Of a stretch of 64,000 nucleotides of DNA, positions 10,637 through 19,931 are shown one piece after another. Source of the DNA: an uncultured Clostridia bacterium (GTDB lineage Bacteria > Bacillota > Clostridia > Christensenellales > UBA1242). The first letter of the stretch is position 1. Each line of letters opens with the position of its first letter. The notes below the pieces were generated by a model. That model was not told where the DNA came from. It saw nothing but the letters and a program-made list of their open reading frames with translations, and searched no databases. The position numbers and the translations under genes are program-made. The stretch lies in assembly GCA_934747885.1 (NCBI GenBank), contig CAKVHE010000001.1:124001-188000 (forward strand). The letters run 5' to 3'.

Positions 10637-11011
10637 GCGCTCCACCTCAACCTTTTAATTTGCCCCACAAACAAAATGTTTGTAGGGCTTCATTTTATGG
10701 TTGGGTTCCGCGCTTCTCGCGACCAAACGAAAAATCTTTTGCATACGCAAAAATTTTTGTCGCGACTTCCAAGGAACCTTGATAGAGTTTGCCCGCTTCG
10801 CTATAAAGATATATAATATTATATATTACATTTATGTATGTACTAAACAAACTAAGAACTTGCTTGCTAGCAATTTTGCTTGAATTTTTGAATTAAAATG
10901 CCCAAAACAGGTTGTCCATAGTATTGTTACATGGGCGTTCTGTTTCGGGTATTTTAAACAAAAAGACTGCAAAAGTGCGTATAAAAGAGCCGCCCCACTT
11001 GCGTGGGGCGG
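10637..11011 (-). repeat. R1 structured intergenic repeat, copy B (inverted)
   Basis: Reverse-orientation copy of the element at 3862-4328 and 16751-17103. Reading the minus strand from 11011: hairpin CCGCCCCAC/GTGGGGCGG (10990-11011); the CGCACTTTTGCAG block; a nested stem with the CCATGTAACA and ACTATGG arms; the AT-rich block with CATAAATGTA; the long TCGCGAC/GTCGCGA hairpin; CCCTACAAAC/GTTTGTGGGG; and the final GGTTGAGGTGGAGCGC. The first hairpin sits 2 bases after the stop codon of the 1383-residue gene and may serve as its terminator. Confidence 0.87.
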
Positions 11012-11013
11012 AA

Positions 11014-14000
11014 TTAGTTACTGCTCTCGTCGTCGTCATTTGAAGAGTTGTCATCAGGCTTGTTTTCGCCCGCACCCATTTTTGCCTCTCCGTTTGGCGA
11101 AAGTTTTACATCCAAACCCGCTTTGTTAAAAAGGCGTTCAAATTCCTGAATCTCCGCCGATGTTAGTACTTTGTTGCCTATTTTTGGTTTGCTTAGTGGG
11201 GCTTCTTGTTTTTGTGCCCCATCGCTTTCAAATTTATTTGCCATTAGATACTTGCTAATGCACATAAAATAATCTCTTAGCGTTTGCGAAACCAGTCCAC
11301 CGGCATCGGCAATTGCAAGTCCGGCTTGGTTGCTATCCGCAACATCATAGGCGCGGTCGCTTTCACGCCTAATACTCTCTTCTAATTGTTTATAGGTTTG
11401 GCTTTGAGTAAGTTTTTCGCTAAGCGAAGTACGCGCAGCATCTTTTTTTGACAAGAGTTCTTCAAAGCGTCTAAAACTTTGCGACAATTCGCCAATAGTA
11501 CGAATACGTTCCGCAATTGTGTGCGACGAACATTTGTAAGAGGCTTCACGCAAGGCATCGCCATAAATTTCCTCAATTTCTTCTTGCGCAACCGGACTAT
11601 CGTCCACAAAGCCCTCTATAATCTTGTCAAATTCGGCGTAACTGGACATAATTTTTTCGGCGTAATCTATTGATGTTTCGTTTGCCGAAGAAAGCGCGTC
11701 CAAATACCCCATCACCAATTTGTTGCCAAGCATTCCAATAAGGTTGGTTGCTTCGGCGCCAAGGTCGGCCATTGATTGTTGATTTTCACGCTTAAACACT
11801 TTTTCAACTTCCTGCAAAGTCTTTGCGTCTTTAACTTCCCTCATTATATGAGGCAAACTTCTGCCCGATGGCACCAAAAGGGTGCTAAAGGCTTTACGCA
11901 TTAAGTTTTCTACCCTTTCTGGAGCAATTCCGCCATCTTGCCAAGAGATGCACAAATCTTCGTCCGCTTCTTCCGGCAATTTTGAGGTTGGAAAATCAAA
12001 TGCGTCTTCTCTTAATCCTTCCACAAGCGCCTTATTCATCTCTTCTTGCTTTTCCTCACTTCCAAGCGAATTCGCCAAAGTTTGATTTACACCTGATGCG
12101 GCAATTAGTCCGTCATAAAGTTGTCTGCCTTGCTGGTAGCCTACCGTTTGATACATTACAAACGGTCTGCCCGCCACCGACGTTGAGCCAATAATTTGTT
12201 CTTCGGTTATCCCTAGTTCACCAACTTGTTTGCAAATAGATAATAGCACCGCATGAATTTCCGCTGGGCCGTCGCTCTGAGGATCAGCTTCATAATTCTC
12301 GCCTTCAAGTTCGTCCATACAATTAAAAAATAGGATAACGTTAAATGGTTTGGACTCAATATCTTCTAGCGCTTTTAGAATTGCTTGGTCGTTTTCGTTC
12401 TCTTCCACTCTCGCCCAAATGCCGTCCAACACAACCTCTGGGTGCAAATCTAGTGAGTAACGTGTACCAAGTTCTCTACCTGCCAGACCTTTTGCAAACT
12501 CCGGCACAAGCACCGAATGAACATCAATTGCTCTATCCATCGCTTCGGCTTTCGTTAAAACTTCTAGTGATTCGCGGTTGATTTCGTTTAATAGTTTTTC
12601 GTCAGTGACTTCTTCTGCACACACTTTTTTAACAAAAGCATCAATTTTGGCGTAAAAATTGCCACTTTTTGTTCCATTTTTAATTATTTCTACCAGTTCT
12701 TTACGCTTTTTGTCTAGTAGCAAACTATCTACCTTTTGTTTGATTGCCGTCAAATAGCGTTCACGAAGTTCCCACACCGCGTAGCTATCCAGATATAAAT
12801 CTTGGTCGGGTGGCAAATCATCACGCGAAGTTTTTATATCATAACTAACCGTGTCTTCTTCTATTGTTACATCTAGGTTTATATCGGTGCCAACCTTTAA
12901 GTTTTTGGTACCACACTTGATGCTTTCTGCCATATCGCCATTATGCGCGGATAAAATTTCTGCTTTTTTGTCCGCAACCATCTTTATGTCAGCACTTATG
13001 GCGTTATCAAATTCACCGTACGCTTTGCCAAAGGCGGAAGTGTTTATTTTGCTAAGCTTTTCCGCAGTGTCCACAATTTCTTCAATTCCGTCCACGCGCT
13101 CAGATAGTGCCAAAGTTTCACTGGCGGTTATTACCATTGCTAGCAAGGTCTTTTCTTGCTTGGTCAAATTGCCATCGTCAAGCGCATTTATATTTGGCGC
13201 AAAATCAAACTCCGAACGCTTAAACGCGTCGGTTGCCACCAAATCTTGCGCCAACTTTATTATTTCAGGGTTTTTTGCAAGAACTTCTAGGTTTATATCC
13301 GCACCACGAGTACCAAAGTTGGCATCATCAAAGTTGCCATTGCCTTTGTTTAAGGTTTTTAGCCTACCAAAAAACTTATTAAGCGCACCCACAACTGATG
13401 GACTGGACGACGCTATGGTGCTAGCCTTTTTGATGTCGCCCATCAAAAGTTCGGCCGGACTTACACCGTTTTCAGCCTTTTTACCCATAAGTCCGTCAAT
13501 TGAGGCTATGGCGTAATCTACCATTCGCTCTTCGAGTTTAAACCCAACCTCACCAAACGCAAGTGACGAAACCACCCCGCTGGCGCGCGCCATTTCGAGT
13601 TTAAGTTTGCGCTTTTGTAGTTCTTTACGCTTTTCAAGTAGTCCTTCGGCGCGCTTGATGCAATCGGTGCTAAAACCAGTAGGCATATTTTGGTAACGCG
13701 CTAGTTCAATTGCGTTTTGCAAAACAAAGTTTGCACCACGGTTTACACGCTTTTCTTCTATTTGTCTTTTTTGTTCTGCCGTGCGTTCGCGTTCGGCTTT
13801 TGCCGAAGCCTTTCGGCTAAATTGCTCATTGCGCGCTTCTTCCACGCGGGCTAGCCTATCCTTTTCTGCCTGACGCGCTGCCGAAATTTCGGCAATCTTG
13901 TCATCAAAAATTTTGTCGTACATGGCGTGCGTACGCTTTATTGCCACATCATATTCGGCGTTGTAGTTGACGCGATCAAAATAGTGGTCATCAAAGGCAA

Positions 14001-15165
14001 GGTCACTCAAATTTAATTTTTGTGTAAAGGACGCGTTTCCCATAAAGTCAGCGAGTTCTTGCATTGCGTCGGCGGTTTTTAGGCTTAATTTTTGTTCAAG
14101 CTTTAACTGCGCTACAATTTTTTGCCCCATCGTCGCAAGTTGACTTTCAATTATAACTCCATCGTAAACGTTTGGCAAAGTTTCGGTAGCCTTTTTAACC
14201 GCCTCTTCGGCGTTGGCGCCCGCAAGATAAAAACCTTTTGCCTCAGCATAAAACGCGGACGACACCGGACGATTTAAAAAGCTGCTTCGTACCGCCTTTT
14301 TTACTCGTACGTTTTCAAGATAAATATCAAACGTGTTTGAGGTTATTTCCTTAAATTTTGATAGTTCGTCCAGTAGTTCCGGCGAGCCGTTGTCTTCCAT
14401 ATCTTCTAGGCGCTTGGCGTAGTTTAATACTAGTTGCAAATACACAATATATGGCGACTTAAAAGAGGTGGTCTTTTGTCTGCTATCGTGGAATACGCGG
14501 TCGCGGCCTTCCAAAACGCCCGCCTTGCGGTCGGCTTCTTCTATGGCGTCAAAGTCGTTTAAAAAGGTGCGAATACGCGCCAAATCACTTTTTATTTTTG
14601 GCACATACTTAACATCTGAGGTAACTGTTCCGCTTGCGTTAATATTTTGCGGAACACGGCAGTTGGTTTTGTCCATGGTGCCGGCAACAATTGGAAAACT
14701 TTTAGTAAGGTTGATGCTATTTACCATTCCATCTTCTGGTCTATGCACCGTGCTTGATGGAATATAATGCGAGAGTTCGTATGGGTACTCTTTGAACTCA
14801 TACGATTTAATAAGTTGCGGGTTTTCCACCAAATCACTCTGTTTTGCGGTGGTAAGGTAATAGGCAAACTCACATTTTAGGGCTGGGTCATACACTACCA
14901 AAAGAGGTCTAAAAGTGTGCGCGCCCGTTTTGCTACTAATTTTTTCAGCATTAAAACTTGCGTTTGGACTTAAGAGCAAACCGTCGCCCTTGCTGGTGGA
15001 CACAACGCGCCCGAACTCGTCTACCACTGTTAATGGTAAACGCTTTGCGAAGTCGCTTTTGGTATCCATAAATGCAATATAATAATTTTTTAGTCTGCCG
15101 AGGTCTAGCGCTTTCATGTAGTTTTGCACCGACACTACATCATTTGGCCTTTGTGGATTTGGCAT
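11014..15165 (-). CDS. Large orphan protein of 1383 residues, function unknown
   Basis: I do not recognise a family. There is no signal peptide or membrane segment, so it should be cytoplasmic. It starts MPNPQRPNDVVSVQNYMKAL after a good AAGGAAG ribosome binding site. The first 250 residues look globular and mixed, with aromatic-rich strands. From about 250 the protein is mostly helical and charged. A strong coiled coil rich in Glu/Arg/Lys runs about 410-480 and a second about 505-530. A less charged island near 930-960 reads PFNVILFFNCMDELEG. The C-terminus is acidic and Asn/Ser/Asp-rich. It lies between rarA and an inverted R1 repeat and is too long and regular to be spurious. A structural or scaffolding role is a guess only. 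Confidence 0.8.
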   Translation of the reverse strand: MPNPQRPNDVVSVQNYMKALDLGRLKNYYIAFMDTKSDFAKRLPLTVVDEFGRVVSTSKGDGLLLSPNASFNAEKISSKTGAHTFRPLLVVYDPALKCEFAYYLTTAKQSDLVENPQLIKSYEFKEYPYELSHYIPSSTVHRPEDGMVNSINLTKSFPIVAGTMDKTNCRVPQNINASGTVTSDVKYVPKIKSDLARIRTFLNDFDAIEEADRKAGVLEGRDRVFHDSRQKTTSFKSPYIVYLQLVLNYAKRLEDMEDNGSPELLDELSKFKEITSNTFDIYLENVRVKKAVRSSFLNRPVSSAFYAEAKGFYLAGANAEEAVKKATETLPNVYDGVIIESQLATMGQKIVAQLKLEQKLSLKTADAMQELADFMGNASFTQKLNLSDLAFDDHYFDRVNYNAEYDVAIKRTHAMYDKIFDDKIAEISAARQAEKDRLARVEEARNEQFSRKASAKAERERTAEQKRQIEEKRVNRGANFVLQNAIELARYQNMPTGFSTDCIKRAEGLLEKRKELQKRKLKLEMARASGVVSSLAFGEVGFKLEERMVDYAIASIDGLMGKKAENGVSPAELLMGDIKKASTIASSSPSVVGALNKFFGRLKTLNKGNGNFDDANFGTRGADINLEVLAKNPEIIKLAQDLVATDAFKRSEFDFAPNINALDDGNLTKQEKTLLAMVITASETLALSERVDGIEEIVDTAEKLSKINTSAFGKAYGEFDNAISADIKMVADKKAEILSAHNGDMAESIKCGTKNLKVGTDINLDVTIEEDTVSYDIKTSRDDLPPDQDLYLDSYAVWELRERYLTAIKQKVDSLLLDKKRKELVEIIKNGTKSGNFYAKIDAFVKKVCAEEVTDEKLLNEINRESLEVLTKAEAMDRAIDVHSVLVPEFAKGLAGRELGTRYSLDLHPEVVLDGIWARVEENENDQAILKALEDIESKPFNVILFFNCMDELEGENYEADPQSDGPAEIHAVLLSICKQVGELGITEEQIIGSTSVAGRPFVMYQTVGYQQGRQLYDGLIAASGVNQTLANSLGSEEKQEEMNKALVEGLREDAFDFPTSKLPEEADEDLCISWQDGGIAPERVENLMRKAFSTLLVPSGRSLPHIMREVKDAKTLQEVEKVFKRENQQSMADLGAEATNLIGMLGNKLVMGYLDALSSANETSIDYAEKIMSSYAEFDKIIEGFVDDSPVAQEEIEEIYGDALREASYKCSSHTIAERIRTIGELSQSFRRFEELLSKKDAARTSLSEKLTQSQTYKQLEESIRRESDRAYDVADSNQAGLAIADAGGLVSQTLRDYFMCISKYLMANKFESDGAQKQEAPLSKPKIGNKVLTSAEIQEFERLFNKAGLDVKLSPNGEAKMGAGENKPDDNSSNDDDESSN

Positions 15166-15203
15166 AAATTTTCTTCCTTTTTGTTATTTTTTTTATTTTC
15201 TGC

Positions 15204-15257
15204 CCGATTTTTTATTTTTAGCCTATTTTTTATTTTTAGCCGATTTTTTGTTTTTGT
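15204..15257. repeat. Three tandem 18-bp T-rich units across the rarA 3' end
   Basis: Three consecutive units of the form CC(G/T)ATTTTTT(A/G)TTTTTAG. The last ones encode the Lys/Asn-rich end of RarA and the first lies beyond its stop. Slippage here would change the length of the RarA tail. Confidence 0.75.
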
Positions 15258-16557
15258 TGTACTCATTTGCCTCGCGTACCGACTGCAAAAATTCCTTAAC
15301 TTTTGCCTCGTTTCCGTTTTCGCTTGGCAAATAAATCTGCTCGCCAACCAGTTCGGTCGGCAAATATTGTTGGCTGACGTACCCACCATACGAATGTGGA
15401 TATTTATACGCGTCGCGTTTTTCGTTTAAAAAGTTGTAGTTTTTTAAGTGGTCAGGCACTGCGCCAAGTTTGGTTTTGCGCACTAGTTCATTCGCTTTAT
15501 CCCTAGCGACCACCACCGAATTAGATTTTGGACTGGTTGCCGTAACAATCACAGCATGCACCAGCGGAATAAGTCCCTCCGGTGCGCCCAAATTTTTGTA
15601 TGCAGTAAGTGCAGAAACCGCCGTGTTTAAAGCATTATTATTGGCAAGACCAACATCTTCGCTGGAATGGGCGATTAAGCGGCGCAAAATGATTTCGGGA
15701 TCTACACCACTGTCTATCATTCGCATTGCCCAGTAAACCGCGGCATCAGGGTCGGTACCGCGCAGACTTTTACCAAAGGCCGAAAGCATATCAAAATAAA
15801 CATCTTCGTCCACCGACAAAAGAGGCTTGCCGGTGCATTCACTTGCAATTTCAGGCGTGATTTCCACCGTGCCATCTTCGCTTGACGGCGTTGAGATTAC
15901 CGCCAGTTCCAGCGCGCCAAGCGCCGAACGCAAATCTCCACCTGAACTATTTGCAAAATGTGTAAGCGCCTGCGGGTCAATTTTTAACTTAAACTCACGC
16001 AAAACTTTGTCTTCCGCCAAACTGCGGTTAAGCGCCGACAAAATATCTTTTTCGCCAAGAGGCTTAAACTCAAAAATGCGACAACGCGAAACCAGCGCGC
16101 GCGTCATACTATAAAAAGGGTTTTCAGTAGTGGAACCAATAAAAATAATCTCGCCCTTTTCTACCGCGCCAAGCACCGAATCACTTTGCGCCTTGCTCCA
16201 ACGATGACACTCATCTAGCAAAAGATAGGTGCGCTTGCCATACAAAGCTAAGTCGGTTTTTGCTTGCTCTATAACTTTTTTGGCGTCCGCCACCCCACTA
16301 CTAACGGCATTAAGTTTTACAAAGTTTGCACCTTCGGTTTTTGCAATAATTTCGGCAAGCGTAGTTTTGCCCGTGCCCGGAGGCCCAAAAAAGATGGTGC
16401 TACCAAGTTTGCCCGTTTCCACCAAGCGCCTTAATAGTTTACCTTTGCCCAAAATATGTTGTTGACCAACAAACTCGCTAAGTGAATTTGGACGCATACG
16501 CTCTGCAAGTGGTTTTGCGCGCTCAAACTCGCCCGACGAAAACATTGATTCCTGCAT
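15223..16557 (-). CDS. rarA: Replication-associated recombination protein A (RarA/MgsA AAA+ ATPase)
   Basis: Clamp-loader-like AAA+ ATPase acting at stalled replication forks. The 444-residue protein has RMRPNSLSEFVGQQHILG, Walker A GPPGTGKT (about 53-60), Walker B LLLDECHRW (about 105-113), sensor 1 GSTTENPFY and the MgsA C-terminal region with DKANELVRKT and PHSYGGYVSQQYLP, typical of this family. The end is a short Lys/Asn-rich tail made of tandem repeats. ATG 16557 is chosen because AAAGGAAC lies upstream; an in-frame ATG at 16593 has no such site. It is probably cotranscribed with the large orphan gene 57 bases downstream. Confidence 0.95.
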   Translation of the reverse strand: MQESMFSSGEFERAKPLAERMRPNSLSEFVGQQHILGKGKLLRRLVETGKLGSTIFFGPPGTGKTTLAEIIAKTEGANFVKLNAVSSGVADAKKVIEQAKTDLALYGKRTYLLLDECHRWSKAQSDSVLGAVEKGEIIFIGSTTENPFYSMTRALVSRCRIFEFKPLGEKDILSALNRSLAEDKVLREFKLKIDPQALTHFANSSGGDLRSALGALELAVISTPSSEDGTVEITPEIASECTGKPLLSVDEDVYFDMLSAFGKSLRGTDPDAAVYWAMRMIDSGVDPEIILRRLIAHSSEDVGLANNNALNTAVSALTAYKNLGAPEGLIPLVHAVIVTATSPKSNSVVVARDKANELVRKTKLGAVPDHLKNYNFLNEKRDAYKYPHSYGGYVSQQYLPTELVGEQIYLPSENGNEAKVKEFLQSVREANEYNKNKKSAKNKK

Positions 16558-16621
16558 TTTCCGTGTTCCTTTTTTTATTTTATTATATACCAATTTGACT
16601 GTATTTTCAAGCCCATTTTTT

Positions 16622-16750
16622 GTTTCGGCTCTCTACCGAGTCGTTGTGTCTTGTTCCGGCTCTCTACCGAACCGCCGGCACTAATGTCTTGTTCCGGCTC
16701 TCTGCCGAACCGACGTGTCTTGTTCCGGCTCTCTACCGAACCGCCGGCAC
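16622..16750 (+). repeat. Four tandem hairpin units with core GGCTCTCTACCGAA
   Basis: Four units of about 30-37 bases, each with TTC(C)GG, CTCTCT(A/G) and CCGA(A/G), so each can fold as a CGG/CCG hairpin. They are separated by TGTCTTG or GCCGGCACTA spacers. One unit opens R1 copy A at 3862, and the array abuts R1 copy C. No reading frame here has a ribosome binding site. Confidence 0.8.
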
Positions 16751-17103
16751 TACTATACGCACTTTTGCAGCCTTTTTGTTTAAAATGCCCAAAACAGAAC
16801 GCCCATGTAACAATACTATGGGCAACGCTGTTTTGGGCATTTTAATTCAAAAATTCAAGCAAAATTGCTAGCAAGCAAGTTCTTAGTTTATTTAGTACTT
16901 ACATAAATACATTATATAATAAGATATATATCATTACAGCGAAGCGGGAAAACTCTATTAAGGTTCCCCCGAAGCCGCGACAAAAATTTTTGCGTATGCA
17001 AAAGATTTTTCGTTTGGTCGCGAGCAGCGCGGAACCCAACCATAAAATGAAGCCCTACAAACATTTCGTTTGTAGGGCAAATTAAAAGGTTGAGGTGAAG
17101 CGC
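16751..17103 (+). repeat. R1 structured intergenic repeat, copy C
   Basis: Best preserved copy. The CGCACTTTTGCAG block is followed by a nested hairpin: outer arms TGCCCAAAACAG/CTGTTTTGGGCA and inner arms GCCCATG/TATGGGC. Then come the block with GCAAAATTGCTAGCAAG, the AT-rich CATAAATACATTATAT segment, the TCGCGAC-type hairpin and the CCCTACAAAC/GTTTGTAGGG hairpin. It ends GGTTGAGGTGAAGCGC directly at the stop of the lipoprotein gene at 17104 (convergent end). Confidence 0.87.
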
Positions 17104-17751
17104 CTACTTTGCACTATAAGTATGATGCAGCGCATAAACTTTTGGGAACTCCTTGGACGTTTCGGTTAAAACATAGCCCGAAAAGTCTTTGGTAGCGTCA
17201 TCATAGTTTTGCTCATCGCGCGTTAAGGTGCGCCCCTTTCGCGTTAATGTTTGTTCGATGTAAAGCGGAACGCTTACATTGGCTTGATTATCCAAAACCA
17301 GTGTTACGGAATTTTTGGTTTTGGTGTATTCGCCACAAAAAAATTTCTGTTCGCCCTCGTTTTTGCCAGCATCGTAAGTTTCAATAAAAAACTTGAAGGT
17401 GCCGTTACTAGCAAAACTTACCGTGCCAAACCAAGGTGAGTCCTTCGCGCTCTTAATTGACGTTATTTGAGCGTCGACTTTGGTTTGCTCTTCTTCGGTT
17501 AGCGTGTAAGCTTTTGCTTCGGCGTAAGTTAAATCTTTTGTGCGCATCAAGTATTCGTAAGTAATTTGTTCACGCTCGGTAATTGTTTCGGTCTTTGAAA
17601 CTTTTCCATCGGCATTTAACTCAACCGCGTATTCATACGTGGTTTCGGTGTAAGTGTAGGCTTTGGCGAGCCCAAAATCACAACCCGAAAAAGCAAATGC
17701 ACCAAAAACAATTATGGGTAGTGTAATTAAACTTAAAATAAACTTTTTCAT
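17104..17751 (-). CDS. Small lipoprotein, paralogue family member 1
   Basis: 215 residues. A signal peptide of about 24 residues ends in lipobox FSGC, so the mature protein should be lipid-anchored at Cys24. The body follows the plan seen in its neighbours: a YTYTETTYEYAV-like opening strand; a helix with the word YEYLMRTKDLTYAEAKAYTLTEEEQ; then strands FGTVSFASNGTFKF, GEQKFFCGEYTKTKNSVTLVL. This resembles a small lipocalin-like beta barrel, but no known family is recognised. It lies 15 bases after the next lipoprotein gene, with ribosome binding site AAGGTGG, so the two form an operon. The C-terminus abuts R1 copy C. Confidence 0.85.
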   Translation of the reverse strand: MKKFILSLITLPIIVFGAFAFSGCDFGLAKAYTYTETTYEYAVELNADGKVSKTETITEREQITYEYLMRTKDLTYAEAKAYTLTEEEQTKVDAQITSIKSAKDSPWFGTVSFASNGTFKFFIETYDAGKNEGEQKFFCGEYTKTKNSVTLVLDNQANVSVPLYIEQTLTRKGRTLTRDEQNYDDATKDFSGYVLTETSKEFPKVYALHHTYSAK

Positions 17752-17766
17752 ATTGCCACCTTTAGG

Positions 17767-18459
17767 TTACTTGGTTTTTGCATAAATGTAAGTTTTGTAA
17801 TACACTTTTGCCAAAAACTCATTAACCGTTAATTTGTCCGCATCGGCAAGCGCACTACTCGCCACCGCGGTAAACCGTTGGTTATATTCGTCTAAATAAA
17901 CCAACTGTTTGCTAATTGTTGCCTTTTTAAAAGACATTTCGCCATACTCAAAGTTTGTGTACTCGTTGTAACTTAAACTTTCACCGGACATATACAACAC
18001 TAAATCGTTTTTGTTTTTCTCAAAAACGCCATCTTCGCGGGCGAACTCATTTACTCCTTCTTCTTTGGTAACTATGGAATAACTTCCATCTTTTTTAAGT
18101 TTTAGAGTTTGAGTTGTTTTGCCCGAACCGGATATAGCTTTTAAGTAATCGTCTTTTTTTGCAAAATATTCGTCTTCCTCAGCTACGGTTAGGTCATAGA
18201 TAAGTGACTCTTTGTAAGTTTTGTTCAAGCGATTCATCTTAAAAACCAGCAGCGCGATATCTTCGGCAGAATACTTTACAACGTCTTTTACTGTGTTAAC
18301 TTCTTTCCCGTTTATTGTTTCGGTTTTTATGGCAGTTGCAAAAACATATTCGGTCTTGCTTAAAGCGTACGTTTCCGCTTTCCCAGCGCAACCGGTTAGC
18401 ATTACCGACATCACCAATAACACAAAGGTCATCACACTAGCGCAAATTGCTCGTTTCAT
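17767..18459 (-). CDS. Small lipoprotein, paralogue family member 2
   Basis: 230 residues from ATG 18459, which follows a strong GGGGAGGAG site. The frame continues upstream to 18558, but that part precedes the site and adds no recognisable sequence. The signal peptide ends in lipobox LTGC (Cys24). The body repeats the family words: SKTEYVFATAIKTETINGK, VKYSAEDIALLVFKMNRLNKTYKESLIYDLTVAEEDEYF, then strands ending DLVLYMSGE. The spacing of the helix and the T-x-E-E-x-x-Y element matches the lipoproteins at 17104, 19932 and, more weakly, 19169 and 22364. It is upstream in a two-gene operon. Function unknown. Confidence 0.85.
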   Translation of the reverse strand: MKRAICASVMTFVLLVMSVMLTGCAGKAETYALSKTEYVFATAIKTETINGKEVNTVKDVVKYSAEDIALLVFKMNRLNKTYKESLIYDLTVAEEDEYFAKKDDYLKAISGSGKTTQTLKLKKDGSYSIVTKEEGVNEFAREDGVFEKNKNDLVLYMSGESLSYNEYTNFEYGEMSFKKATISKQLVYLDEYNQRFTAVASSALADADKLTVNEFLAKVYYKTYIYAKTK

Positions 18460-18885
18460 TTCTCCTCCCCTTTTTAGTGACGAACCAAAAATAAATACCT
18501 TGGTACCACTCGCCATTAGCGCCGTGCCGTCGTCGCCAGTTGGTACAAACTTGTACACTAAGTCGCAGTCACGCGCGCAGGCGCGGGTACATATATAATT
18601 TTTATGTTGTCACCTTTGGCAAAAGTCAAACACTAGCCCGCACTCTTTTTGCAAGCAAACCGCAAAAAGTTTTAGAAAAGTTTTAACTTTTACCTTAATT
18701 TAAGTATACGGCATTTGGCGCACAAAAGTCAAATTTTTTAACGCGCGAATATTTTCATTTTGCATCTATTATCCGCGTTACGCAAGCCCAAAACCAAACA
18801 AAAAAAATTGCAATTTTGTTTTATTCGCTTTTAAAAAATTTTTACTATTTTACGCTTTTATGCGCCCTGCCCACCTTTCTTGGCG

Positions 18886-18970
18886 CGCAAAAACGGGGCA
18901 AAAATCGGTGTGAGTGTCTCCTTAATAGTTTATTCACACGTCGAAAACGGCTCCGTAGTGCCTTTGATTT
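18886..18970 (+). repeat. R2 short intergenic repeat, copy a
   Basis: Shares with 24892-24985 and 41829-41895 the ordered words GCAAAAACGGGGC, AAAAATCGG, CTCCTT, ATAGTT and CGAAAA at similar spacing. On the minus strand it reads AACTATTAAGGAG followed by a CCGATTTTTGCCCCG segment. Confidence 0.6.
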
Positions 18971-19116
18971 TAAAATTGCCAATTTGCCATAAAGATTTTT
19001 GAGCGGCAAAATTTGCTTTTATTTTATCTCACTACCACGCAAAAAAAAAATTGTATTTTCCGCAAATTAAAAAATTTTTTTGTTTTTTAGGCGCCAAAAG
19101 GTAAAAATTAAGCAAA

Positions 19117-19150
19117 AAAAATCACGCCCCAAAACTTAGTTTGGAGCGCG
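19117..19150 (-). terminator. Intrinsic terminator after lipoprotein member 3
   Basis: Minus strand CGCTCCAAA, short loop, TTTTGGGGCG, followed after a few bases by a run of eight T. It lies about 20 bases beyond the stop of the 19169-19855 gene. Confidence 0.75.
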
Positions 19151-19168
19151 AAATAGTTATTAAAAATA

Positions 19169-19855
19169 TTATTTTACAAGTTTGTAAGTAAATGTCATAG
19201 TAGCAGCATACTCAAGCAGTTGGTCAAAAGTGGTAATTGCGGTTTTGTCGAACAGTTTAATTACACCGCCGACACTATCCGCACCTTCGCTTGCCACCAA
19301 GGTGTCACCTTTAATGGTAAATTTAGTTTCAGTTAAGTTGCTACTTTCATATTTGGTGTTTGCGTTGTTAACCGAATTTGATGTTTCGTCTTCTGCTACC
19401 CAGTAAGTGAGTTTGTCACCTTTTTGAGTGTAGGTACCATTTATAAATTGGTGTGCGCCTTCATTGGTCGCTTCGTCAATTTTATCAACGCGATAAACCA
19501 TTTTGCCGTCGCCTTTAAAGGTGTAGGTACCGGTAACTGATGCAATCATTTGATTGATTAGCTTTACAGACTTAGCAACCTGCTCTTCTTCTTCAGCGGT
19601 TAGTGTAACTTTTTCGGCGTTTTCAAAGTTAATACTTTTAATCTCCATAATTGCGCCAATTCTTACTAAATCTTTTAATGAATAATCTACTGTGTTTTTT
19701 GCAGTGCCATCTTCGTTAAGTTCGGTTGCAAAAGTCATTGTAGCGCCTTCATACTTGTAAGCTTTGCCATTTACTCTTGCGGTACAAGCAGTAAAACTGA
19801 ATGCCGATACAACAAGCAAAGCCAACAACATAATTGATGCCAAAATTTTCTTCAT
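19169..19855 (-). CDS. Small lipoprotein, paralogue family member 3
   Basis: 228 residues with a signal peptide ending in lipobox FTAC (Cys24). Mature part: an opening strand GKAYKYEGATMTFATEL, then VDYSLKDLVRIGAIMEIK, KVTLTAEEEEQV, a helix, GTYTFKGDGKMVY, and HQFINGTYTQKGDKLTYWV, a strand pattern typical of small calycin-like lipoproteins. The ribosome binding site AGGAGAAAACG is good. It lies 76 bases downstream of member 4 with only a short stem (AGCCTT/AAGGCT) between, so the two may be cotranscribed. A terminator follows. Confidence 0.85.
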   Translation of the reverse strand: MKKILASIMLLALLVVSAFSFTACTARVNGKAYKYEGATMTFATELNEDGTAKNTVDYSLKDLVRIGAIMEIKSINFENAEKVTLTAEEEEQVAKSVKLINQMIASVTGTYTFKGDGKMVYRVDKIDEATNEGAHQFINGTYTQKGDKLTYWVAEDETSNSVNNANTKYESSNLTETKFTIKGDTLVASEGADSVGGVIKLFDKTAITTFDQLLEYAATMTFTYKLVK

Positions 19856-19931
19856 CGTTTTCTCCTAAAATTTTTTTTCGCGGGGTTGAGCCTTCCGCGC
19901 CAAGGCTAAGAGTGTTGGTCTAAATTTTTAC

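Larger units (their letters stand above)
18460..19168. other. Gene-free interval of about 700 bases between lipoprotein genes
   Basis: No gene is supported. It contains the leader of the 18459 gene (with a GC-rich CGCGCCTGCGCG stretch around 18570-18590 and a TATATA near 18590), long A/T runs, the R2 repeat near 18886-18970 and a terminator hairpin at 19117-19150. Confidence 0.6.

Noticed and set aside
18460..18558. In-frame upstream extension of lipoprotein member 2
   Set aside because: It precedes the strong ribosome binding site and would put 33 residues before the signal peptide.
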